From Streptomyces sp. H27-H1 (GTDB lineage: Bacteria; Actinomycetota; Actinomycetes; Streptomycetales; Streptomycetaceae): a stretch of DNA of 64,000 nucleotides. Shown here piece after piece: positions 42,228-49,470 of the stretch (position 1 is the first letter of the stretch; each line of letters begins with the position of its first letter). The notes under the pieces are model-generated. The model was given only the letters and a program-made list of their open reading frames with translations. It did no database searches and was not told where the DNA came from. The position numbers were made by a program, and so were the translations under genes. The DNA is taken from NCBI RefSeq assembly GCF_026627445.1, contig NZ_JAPNLJ010000036.1, forward strand, positions 1-64,000, in the 5' to 3' direction.

Positions 42228-44229
42228 TGATGGCCTCCTTGAGATGGTTGGCGAGCTGCTCGGCCTTGAACGGCATGCCGTTCACCTGGTTGTACGACGC
42301 CGCGTCGACCAGGTACTTCGCCCTCAGGAGGGTCGCGAGCTGCCCGAGGTTCATCTCCGGCACCACTACCTTGTCGTAACGCTCAAGGACCTCGCCCAGA
42401 TTCCTGGGGAAGGGGTTGAGGTGGCGCAGGTGGGCCTGCGCGATGGGGAGCCCGGCGACCCGCAGCCGGCGTACGGCGGCGGTGATCGGCCCGTACGTCG
42501 AACCCCAGCCGATCACCAGGGTCCGCGCGCCGTCCGGGTCGTCGACCTCCACGTCCGGGACCAGGATGCCGTCGATCTTGGCTTGGCGGGTGCGGACCAT
42601 GAACTCGTGGTTCGCCGGGTCGTACGAGATGTTGCCCGTGCCGTCCTGCTTCTCGATGCCGCCGATCCGGTGCTCCAGGCCCGGCGTGCCCGGGACCGCC
42701 CACGGGCGGGCCAGGGTCTGCGGATCGCGCTTGTACGGCCAGAAGACCTCGGTGCCGTCCGCGAGCTCGTGGTTGGGGCCGGAGGCGAACTGCACCTTCA
42801 GGTCCGGCAGGTCCGCCACGTCCGGGATCCGCCAGGGCTCGGAGCCGTTGGCGAGGTAGCCGTCGGAGAGCAGGAACACCGGAGTCCGGTAGGTCAGCGC
42901 GATCCGGGCCGCGTCCAGCGCCGCGTCGAAGCAGTCCGCCGGGGTGCGCGGGGCCACGATCGGCACCGGGGCCTCGCCGTTGCGCCCGTACATCGCCTGG
43001 AGCAGGTCGGCCTGCTCCGTCTTGGTCGGCAGGCCCGTGGACGGGCCGCCGCGCTGGATGTCCACGATCAGCAGCGGCAGCTCCAGGGAGACCGCCAGGC
43101 CGATCGTCTCGGACTTCAGGGCCACGCCCGGGCCGGAGGTGGTGGTCACGCCGAGCGCGCCGCCGAAGGCCGCGCCCAGGGCCGCGCCGATGCCGGCGAT
43201 CTCGTCCTCGGCCTGGAAGGTGCGTACGCCGAAGTTCTTGTGCTTGCTCAGCTCGTGCAGGATGTCCGAGGCCGGGGTGATCGGGTACGAGCCCAGGTAG
43301 ACCGGCAGATCGGCCTGCTGCCCCGCCGCGATCAGCCCGTAGGACAGGGCGAGGTTCCCGGAGATGTTGCGGTAGGTGCCGGCCGGGAAGGCGCGGGTGG
43401 CCGGGGCCACCTCGTAGGAGACGGCGAAGTCCTCGGTGGTCTCGCCGAAGTTCCAGCCGGCCCGGAAGGCGGCGACGTTCGCTTCGGCGATCTGGGGCTT
43501 CTTCGCGAACTTCTGCCGCAGGAAGGTCTCGGTGCCCTCGGTCGGCCGGTGGTACATCCAGGACAGCAGCCCGAGCGCGAACATGTTCTTGCTGCGCTCG
43601 GCCTCCTTGCGGGAGAGCCCGAACTCCTTCAGCGACTCGACGGTGAGGGTGGTCAGCGGCACCGGATGGACGCTGTAGGCGTCCAGCGAGCCGTCCTCCA
43701 GCGGGGAGGTCTCGTAGCCGACCTTCGCCATCGGGCGCTTGGTGAACTCGTCGGTGTTGACGATGATCTCCGCGCCGCGCGGCACGTCCCCGATGTTGGC
43801 CTTCAGCGCCGCCGGGTTCATCGCCACCAGGACGTTCGGGGCGTCGCCCGGCGTCAGGATGTCGTGGTCGGCGAAATGCAGCTGGAAGGAGGAAACGCCG
43901 GGGAGGGTGCCTGCGGGCGCCCTGATCTCGGCGGGGAAGTTCGGCAGGGTCGAGAGGTCGTTGCCGAAGGAGGCGGTCTCCGAGGTGAAACGGTCACCGG
44001 TGAGCTGCATGCCGTCACCGGAGTCACCCGCGAAGCGGATGATCACCCGATCGAGTCGGCGTACTTCCTTGGCGCGCGCTTCACCGGCGTCCGCGCCGTG
44101 ACCGCCGTGGCTCGGGGTGTCGTCGTTCGGGGTGTCGTCGTTCGGGCCCGGCGACGTCCGCTGTTCGCCGACGACCGCGCCTTCGGCCCCGTCGGACTGT
44201 TCGGCTGGGCTACTGACCTGGCTGGTCAC
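42220..44229 (-). CDS. korA: 2-oxoacid:ferredoxin oxidoreductase subunit alpha (gamma-alpha fusion)
   Basis: A 669-residue subunit in which the gamma domain is fused before the alpha domain, as in actinobacterial KorA. The gamma part has F-A-G-D-S-G-D-G-M-Q-L-T-G near residue 65. The alpha part has Y-P-I-T-P-A-S-D-I-L-H near 320, T-S-G-P-G-V-A-L-K near 370 and the C-terminal N-P-F-P-R-N-L-G-E-V-L and P-E-M-N-L-G-Q-L-A. The hydrophilic N terminus carries a short duplicated N-D-D-T-P. The GTG at 44229 has AGGAGGT about eight bases upstream. Confidence 0.92.
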
Positions 44230-44348
44230 TGAACTGGACCTCCTTCGAGGCGTGAGCACTGCCCGAGGTCAACCCTACGTCCGCAGGGATTCCTACTCGG
44301 GGTGCTCATTTTCTGGACCGCCCCTTCGGCGGTCTGTCCGAATCCGGC

Positions 44349-44389
44349 CTTACCTGACAGAGTGTCAGTTGATCAAGATCTTAGGTAAG
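44349..44389. promoter_or_regulatory. Nested inverted repeats at the response regulator 3' end
   Basis: CTTACCT (44349-44355) pairs with AGGTAAG (44383-44389) and, inside, CTGACA (44354-44359) with TGTCAG (44363-44368). These alternatives overlap the last codons and stop of the regulator; a further hairpin GACCGCC/GGCGGTC lies at 44316-44334. Probably a transcript end. Confidence 0.45.
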
Positions 44390-45071
44390 TGAGAACGGCC
44401 AGCACTCGCCGGTGATCCCCGTCACTGGGCGACAGGCCCAGCTTCATGAAGATGTTGCTGACGTGCTTCTCCACCGCGCCGTCGCTCACCACCAGTTGCT
44501 TGGCCACGGCGGAATTGGTGCGCCCCTCGGCCATCAGCCCGAGCACCTCGCGCTCGCGCGGGGTCAGCCCCGCCAGCACGTCCTGCTTGCGGCTGCGGCC
44601 GAGCAGCTGCGCCACGACCTCCGGGTCCAGCGCGGTACCGCCCCGGGCCACCCGGACGACGGCGTCGAGGAACTCCCGCACGTCGGCCACCCGGTCCTTG
44701 AGCAGGTACCCCACTCCGGTACTGGAGCCGGCCAGCAGCTCGGTGGCGTACTGCTCCTCCACGTACTGGGACAGCACGAGCACGCCTATGCCGGGGTGCT
44801 CGCGCCTCAGCCGCACCGCGGCCCGTACGCCCTCGTCGGTATGCGTCGGCGGCATCCGCACATCGGCCACCACCACGTCCGGCAGCGCGTTCTCCGCCGC
44901 CAGCTCCGCCACCGTCTTGATCAGGGCTTCCGCGTCCCCTACGCCCGCGACGACGTCATGCCCCCGGTCGGTCAGCAACCGGGTCAGGCCCTCACGCAGC
45001 AGCACTGAATCCTCGGCGATGACCACCCGCACCCTGTCTTCCACGACTCCGCTGCTCCCGCGTCCGCTCAT
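44373..45071 (-). CDS. LuxR-type two-component response regulator
   Basis: A 232-residue NarL/FixJ-family regulator. The receiver domain begins R-V-V-I-A-E-D-S-V-L-L-R-E-G and has the phospho-acceptor in V-V-V-A-D-V-R-M-P-P near residue 68. The C-terminal LuxR helix-turn-helix is L-T-P-R-E-R-E-V-L-G-L-M-A-E-G with V-E-K-H-V-S-N-I-F-M-K-L-G-L. The two sensor kinases upstream on the same strand are its likely partners. Start at the ATG 45071 (AGGGAA upstream); a GTG further in is possible. Confidence 0.9.
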   Translation of the reverse strand: MSGRGSSGVVEDRVRVVIAEDSVLLREGLTRLLTDRGHDVVAGVGDAEALIKTVAELAAENALPDVVVADVRMPPTHTDEGVRAAVRLRREHPGIGVLVLSQYVEEQYATELLAGSSTGVGYLLKDRVADVREFLDAVVRVARGGTALDPEVVAQLLGRSRKQDVLAGLTPREREVLGLMAEGRTNSAVAKQLVVSDGAVEKHVSNIFMKLGLSPSDGDHRRVLAVLTYLRS

Positions 45072-45436
45072 GCCCCGTGTTCCCTGACTGAGCCAAGCAT
45101 CCCAGTCTTGAGGCCGGATATAGGCGGAGTGCGAGCGACGCGTATCCCCGGACCGGCTGTTTTCGGCCCGGGCGGCCCCTCCCACGCCCCCCACCAGCCG
45201 AAGTCAGGGATTTGGCCCCCACCCCGACGGGGCGAACGACACCCCCGGGGGGTGCCTGCTGCGCCCCCCGGGTTCGACGGAGCGGCCGGGGTGCACGGCA
45301 TGCGACGGCACGGACACCCACTCGGGGGCATCCGTGCGGTCGTCGGGGACGGGTCGGGGTCGGGTCGGGGTCGGGTGAGAGGGGGAGTGGGGCCGGGGTC
45401 GGGTGAGAGGGGTGGCGGGGTCGGGGCCGGTGGGGC
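45072..45436. other. 365-bp gap between kinase and response regulator with G-rich repeats
   Basis: No gene is supported. The stretch 45346-45440 is very G-rich on the plus strand and contains GGGGTCGGGTGAGAGGGG twice, at 45367-45384 and 45395-45412, with further GGGGTCGGG pieces. It could form G-quadruplexes. The rest of the gap shows no clear signal. Confidence 0.5.
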
Positions 45437-46747
45437 TCAGGCCCCGGCCGGGCGCCAGGGGAGTTCGGCGGTGACGCTCGTGCCGCCACCGGCGGGCGAG
45501 TCCACGACGAGCACCCCGTCCACGGCGTCGAGGCGTTCGGTCAGCCCCGCCAGTCCCGACCCGGCCAGGGCGCCGGCTCCGCCCACGCCGTCGTCGGTGA
45601 CCTGGATCAGCAGCCGGTCGCCGGACTTCCACACGTCGGCCCCGGCCGTACGGGCCCCCGCGTGCTTGCTCACGTTCTGCAGCAGCTCCGAGACCACGAA
45701 GTACGCGATCCCCTCGATCGCCGCCGCCGGCCGCGCGGGCAGCTCCACGGACACCCGTACCGGTACCGCACACCGCGAGGCCACCGAGGACAGGGCCGCG
45801 TCCAGCCCCCGGTCGGTCAGGATCGCCGGGTGGATCCCCCGCGCCAGGTCCCGCAGCTCCTGGAGGGCGGTCTTCACCTCACCGTGGGCCTCGTCCACCA
45901 TGCGGGCGGCGGCCTGCGGGTCCTGCGTCAGCTTCTCCTTCGCCAGCCCCAGATCCATGGCCAGCGCCACCAGCCGGGCCTGCGCCCCGTCGTGCAGATC
46001 GCGCTCGATGCGCCGCAGATCGGCCGCGGCGGTGTCGACCATGACACCCCGGTCGGACTCCAGCTCACTGACCCGGTGCGCGAGCCGCGACGGCCCGAGC
46101 AGCCCGGAGACGAGCACCCGGTCCACCGTGGTCAGGGCGCGGATCACCCAGGGGGTGGCCAGCGTGAGGGCCAGCCCCGTCACGAAGGTCGCCGCGATCC
46201 TCACGGGGGAGTCGAGGTAGAAGGAGTAGTCGTCGTTCTGGAAGAGCTGCAGCCCCGGCTGATCGGTGAACGCCGGGAAGACCCAGAACCAGAGCGGGTA
46301 GAGCAGCATGGCCCACCCGTAGGCCCAGAACACCAGGGCCACGCAGAAGGCGAACACCGCCCACGGGAAGTGGATCACGGAGTACAGCACGTGCCGCCAG
46401 GCGCTCCCGCTCTTGAGCAGCGCCCCCATGCGGGCGATGGCCCCGCCCTTCTCCGCCCGGATCGGCGCGGGCTCGGCGATGGCGTGGCCGAGCATTCCGC
46501 GCATCCGGGCCCGCTCCACGCGCCCGAATCCGCGGCACATGGCCAGCACCCCCGCCAGCACCGGGACTCCGAGGAAGGTGACGAGCAGTCCCGCGCCGAG
46601 GCTCACGCCGGTGATGGCGAGGGAGAAGTACAGAGTGCTGAGCGGCAGCCCGAGCATCAGGTACCCGAACTCCCGCCACGTCCGCCCCTCGACGGGAGCC
46701 CGCAGGACCCTGCCGATACCGCTGCCGCTCTGTGCGCCGCTGTCCAT
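45437..46747 (-). CDS. Two-component sensor histidine kinase (HisKA_3 type)
   Basis: A 436-residue membrane kinase. Four or five hydrophobic segments in residues 25-210 form the sensor domain. The dimerisation and phospho-acceptor helix is R-I-E-R-D-L-H-D-G-A-Q-A-R-L near residue 242, with the His marking the NarX/DesK class. The ATP-binding N box is V-S-E-L-L-Q-N-V-S-K-H-A near 356, followed by D-D-G-V-G-G and G-S-G-L-A-G-L. The catalytic half is nearly identical to that of the kinase at 47103-48299. The ATG at 46747 is preferred; a GTG at 46771 is in frame. Confidence 0.88.
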   Translation of the reverse strand: MDSGAQSGSGIGRVLRAPVEGRTWREFGYLMLGLPLSTLYFSLAITGVSLGAGLLVTFLGVPVLAGVLAMCRGFGRVERARMRGMLGHAIAEPAPIRAEKGGAIARMGALLKSGSAWRHVLYSVIHFPWAVFAFCVALVFWAYGWAMLLYPLWFWVFPAFTDQPGLQLFQNDDYSFYLDSPVRIAATFVTGLALTLATPWVIRALTTVDRVLVSGLLGPSRLAHRVSELESDRGVMVDTAAADLRRIERDLHDGAQARLVALAMDLGLAKEKLTQDPQAAARMVDEAHGEVKTALQELRDLARGIHPAILTDRGLDAALSSVASRCAVPVRVSVELPARPAAAIEGIAYFVVSELLQNVSKHAGARTAGADVWKSGDRLLIQVTDDGVGGAGALAGSGLAGLTERLDAVDGVLVVDSPAGGGTSVTAELPWRPAGA

Positions 46748-46830
46748 GTCGCCGACCCGCCCTTCATCCACTGTGTCCCCCAACCCTCCCGCCGAGCACC
46801 CCCTCACAACCATCCGGTGCGTCGGTCTCT

Positions 46831-46856
46831 CCCCTGGGGGGTTAACCCCCCAGGGG
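46831..46856. repeat. Perfect 26-bp palindrome
   Basis: The sequence is its own reverse complement over 26 bases, centred on GTTAAC (46841-46846) with flanking CCCCCC/GGGGGG and outer CCCCT/AGGGG. It lies about 85 bases upstream of the kinase gene that starts at 46747. Confidence 0.9.
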
Positions 46857-46921
46857 CTTGGCCTGGGTTGCCCGCAGGGCAATTTCAGCCCGGCCCGGGG
46901 GCCCCTCCCCGCGGTAGCCGG

Positions 46922-46973
46922 GGGAGATTGAGGCGCGGGGGTCCGGGGGCTGGTCCCCGGCAGCGGCGCCGCA
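46922..46973 (-). repeat. Dispersed repeat, copy C (inverted)
   Basis: Read on the minus strand it gives GCGGCGCCGCTGCCGGGGAC, then the CAGCCCCCGGACCCC arm, then CGCGCCTCAATC. Same family as copies A and B. Confidence 0.75.
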
Positions 46974-47052
46974 CTCACCCACGAGCGGGCACCGAGACCA
47001 CCGGGGACGGCCCACCGCGGCAGACGGAGCCGGGCACGCCCCACAACACGCA

Positions 47053-47083
47053 GGCGCCGGGCCCCGTAGCCGGGCCCGGCGCC
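47053..47083. terminator. Terminator after the upstream kinase gene
   Basis: GGCGCCGGGCCC at 47053-47064 pairs perfectly with 47072-47083 around a seven-base loop, just past the leftward kinase stop at 47103. Confidence 0.75.
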
Positions 47084-47102
47084 AATGACGACTACAGACG
47101 AG

Positions 47103-48299
47103 CTAGCGCCCGACCCCCCGCTCCCGCCAGGGCAGCTCCGCCGTCACGACGGTCCCCGCACCCTCCGGGGACTCCACCACCAGCACCCCGTCCACCGCGC
47201 CGAGCCGCTCGCCCAGCCCCGCCAGCCCCGACCCGGCCCCCGCGGACGCGCCCCCGCGCCCGTCGTCCGACACCCGGATCAGCAGCCGCCCGTCGGTGGT
47301 CCCGCCCGTCCGCCACACCTCGACCTCGGCGCCCCGCGCCTGCGGACCGGCGTGCTTGCTCACGTTCTGCAGCAGCTCCGAGACCACGAAGTACGCGATC
47401 CCCTCGATCGCCTCCGCCGGCCGCGCGGGCAGGTCCACCGCCACCTTCACGGGCACCAGGCACCGCGAGGCCACCGAGGACAGCGCCGCGTCCAGCCCCC
47501 GGTCCGTCAGGACCGCCGGGTGGATCCCGCGCGCCAGGTCCCGGAGTTCCTGGAGGGCGATCTTCACCTCACCGTGCGCCTCGTCCACCATCGCCGCCGC
47601 CCCCTCGGGGTCCTCCAGCAGCTTCTCCTTCGCCAGGCCCAGCCCCATCGCCAGCGCCACCAGCCGGGCCTGCGCCCCGTCGTGCAGGTCCCGTTCGATG
47701 CGCCGCAGGTCCGCCGCCGCCGTGTCGACCACGACGCCCCGGTCGGACTCGAGCTCCGCGATGCGCCGCTCCAGTTCGTCCGAGGGCGACAGCAGGCCCC
47801 GTACCATCGCCCGGTCCACGTTCGCGAGCCCGCGAACCACCCACGGCAGGACCGGCCACAGGACGAACAGCCCGGTCAGCGCCACGGTGAAGGTGAGCAC
47901 CGCCCAGGGCAGCCGGATCAGTTCGAACAGCACGGTCCGCCACGCCACCGGGTCCTTGAGGCTCGCCCACAGCCAGGGGAAGAACCCGCCGGACCGCCCC
48001 GGCCCGGGCATCGGCGTCGGCTCGTCGACCCGTACGCCCAAGAGGTCGCGTGCCCGCGCCCGTTCCAGCCGTCCCAACTGGCGAGATACGAACAGGCCAC
48101 ATGCGAGCAGCGGAAGCCCGACCGCGGTCACCGACAGGCCGCCCGCGGTCGACACCATCACGACGGTGAAGACGAACCCGATGAGGGCGGCGGGGAAATT
48201 GCTCAACAGATAGGCGATTTCCTTCCACGTCACGGCATCGAAGGGAGCGCGTACGGGAGGGGGAGCGCCGTCGTCGGGGGTGTGCTTGCTCGCGGTCAT
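47103..48299 (-). CDS. Two-component sensor histidine kinase, paralogue of neighbour
   Basis: A 398-residue membrane kinase with hydrophobic segments at about residues 30-75 and 120-158. The phospho-acceptor region R-I-E-R-D-L-H-D-G-A-Q-A-R-L near residue 200 and the N box V-S-E-L-L-Q-N-V-S-K-H-A near 310 match the kinase at 45437-46747 almost residue for residue, while the sensor halves differ and this one lacks part of the loop region. A tandem duplication with different inputs to a shared regulator is likely. It is divergent from the second nuo operon. Confidence 0.88.
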   Translation of the reverse strand: MTASKHTPDDGAPPPVRAPFDAVTWKEIAYLLSNFPAALIGFVFTVVMVSTAGGLSVTAVGLPLLACGLFVSRQLGRLERARARDLLGVRVDEPTPMPGPGRSGGFFPWLWASLKDPVAWRTVLFELIRLPWAVLTFTVALTGLFVLWPVLPWVVRGLANVDRAMVRGLLSPSDELERRIAELESDRGVVVDTAAADLRRIERDLHDGAQARLVALAMGLGLAKEKLLEDPEGAAAMVDEAHGEVKIALQELRDLARGIHPAVLTDRGLDAALSSVASRCLVPVKVAVDLPARPAEAIEGIAYFVVSELLQNVSKHAGPQARGAEVEVWRTGGTTDGRLLIRVSDDGRGGASAGAGSGLAGLGERLGAVDGVLVVESPEGAGTVVTAELPWRERGVGR

Positions 48300-48391
48300 G
48301 CGCCCACCCTGTCAACCGCGGGACCCCCGTGCCATGGGGTAGCCGGGCCGAGGTAAACGGGGGATAACCCCACCCCGTCGTGGCCAGGCCC

Positions 48392-48397
48392 TAGACT
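48392..48397 (+). promoter_or_regulatory. Candidate -10 box for the second nuo operon
   Basis: TAGACT at 48392-48397 would start transcription near 48404, about 50 bases before nuoA. Just after it, GATCA (48411-48415) and TGATC (48419-48423) form an inverted repeat that could be an operator. No Rex-type site is seen in this gap. Confidence 0.3.
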
Positions 48398-48454
48398 CCC
48401 GTCCGTACCAGATCAACCTGATCGTCGACAGTCGCCGAGGAACGAGGAACGGAC

Positions 48455-48862
48455 GTGCCCGAACCGACGGTATCGACCGTAACCGTGCTCGCCGCGGACT
48501 ACTTCCGGACGTATTCGGTCGTCGGCCTCCTGGCCGCGCTCGGTGTGCTCTTCGTGGCGGTGGCGTTCGGCGCCGGCCGGCTGCTGCGCCCCGTCGTCCC
48601 GACCCGCGAAAAGCTGCTGACCTACGAGTGCGGCGTGGACCCGGTGGGCGAGGGCTGGGCGCACACCCAGGTCCGCTACTACGTCTACGCCTTCCTCTAC
48701 GTCATCTTCGCCGTCGACTCGATCTTCCTGTTCCCGTGGGCGACGGTGTTCGCCGCCGCCGGTTACGGCGCCACGACGCTGGTGGAGATGTTCATCTTCC
48801 TCGGCTTCCTGGCCGTCGGCCTGCTCTATGCGTACAAGAAGGGCGTCCTCGAATGGCTGTGA
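48455..48862 (+). CDS. nuoA: NADH-quinone oxidoreductase subunit A (second, partial operon)
   Basis: A 135-residue membrane subunit with three helices and the switch-loop signature K-L-L-T-Y-E-C-G-V-D-P near residue 53. It differs clearly from the first NuoA (119 residues), with a longer N terminus and V-G-E-G-W-A-H after the Cys. The GTG at 48455 has GAGGAACGAGGAACG upstream. It opens a ten-gene operon (A, B, C, H, I, J, K, L, M, N) without D, E, F and G. Confidence 0.92.
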   Translation: MPEPTVSTVTVLAADYFRTYSVVGLLAALGVLFVAVAFGAGRLLRPVVPTREKLLTYECGVDPVGEGWAHTQVRYYVYAFLYVIFAVDSIFLFPWATVFAAAGYGATTLVEMFIFLGFLAVGLLYAYKKGVLEWL

Positions 48863-49470
48863 CCCCGGCTGGGACTCCGGCCGTGCCGTCGGAGCCGCAG
48901 CTGCTCCCGGAGCCCAAGAGGCTGGGTGTCCTCTCCCGCCTCGCGCCCGAGCCCATGAAGGTGATCCTCAACTGGGGCCGCCGCTACAGCCTGTGGGTCT
49001 TCAACTTCGGCCTCGCCTGCTGCGCGATCGAGTTCATCGCGGCGTCGATGGCCCGGCACGACTTCATCCGGCTCGGAGTCATCCCCTTCGCACCCGGCCC
49101 GCGCCAGGCGGACCTCATGATCGTCTCGGGCACGGTGACCGACAAGATGGCCCCGGCCGTCAAGCGGCTGTACGAGCAGATGCCCGAGCCGAAGTACGTC
49201 ATCTCCTTCGGCGCGTGCTCCAACTGCGGCGGCCCGTACTGGGACTCGTACTCGGTGACGAAGGGCGTCGACCAGATCATCCCGGTCGACGTCTACGTCC
49301 CGGGCTGCCCGCCCCGCCCCGAGGCGCTGCTCCAGGGCATCCTCAAGCTCCAGGAGAAGATCGCCCGCGAATCGCTCGCGGAGCGCTACGCGAACACGGC
49401 CCCGCCGTCCCCCGCGCAGCTCACCAGCGGCCTGGTCACTCCTCCCCCCGCCCCCGGGACGGACGCGTGA
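48853..49470 (+). CDS. nuoB: NADH-quinone oxidoreductase subunit B, second copy
   Basis: A 205-residue N2-cluster subunit. All four cluster cysteines are kept: G-L-A-C-C-A-I-E near residue 55, G-A-C-S-N-C-G-G near 120 and P-G-C-P-P-R-P-E near 150, with a further Cys (S-N-C) beside the third ligand. N- and C-terminal extensions are Pro-rich. The cluster being intact argues that this partial complex is redox-active. The ATG at 48853 (GAAGGG upstream) overlaps nuoA; a GTG at 48859 would give a four-base overlap instead. Confidence 0.93.
   Translation: MAVTPAGTPAVPSEPQLLPEPKRLGVLSRLAPEPMKVILNWGRRYSLWVFNFGLACCAIEFIAASMARHDFIRLGVIPFAPGPRQADLMIVSGTVTDKMAPAVKRLYEQMPEPKYVISFGACSNCGGPYWDSYSVTKGVDQIIPVDVYVPGCPPRPEALLQGILKLQEKIARESLAERYANTAPPSPAQLTSGLVTPPPAPGTDA

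Larger units (their letters stand above)
46748..47102. other. 355-bp gap between the two kinase genes
   Basis: No gene. It contains a perfect 26-bp palindrome (46831-46856), a TTGCCC/GGGCAA hairpin (46868-46882), copy C of the dispersed repeat (46922-46973) and a strong terminator (47053-47083). It therefore separates the two kinase transcripts. Confidence 0.6.

Noticed and set aside
46831..46856. The 26-bp palindrome as an ordinary terminator
   Set aside because: It has no loop and no following T-run, and the kinase gene upstream already has its own hairpin at 47053-47083.
48300..48454. Rex operator before the second nuo operon
   Set aside because: No sequence resembling TTGTGAA-N4-TTCACAA is present; only a short GATCA/TGATC repeat is seen.
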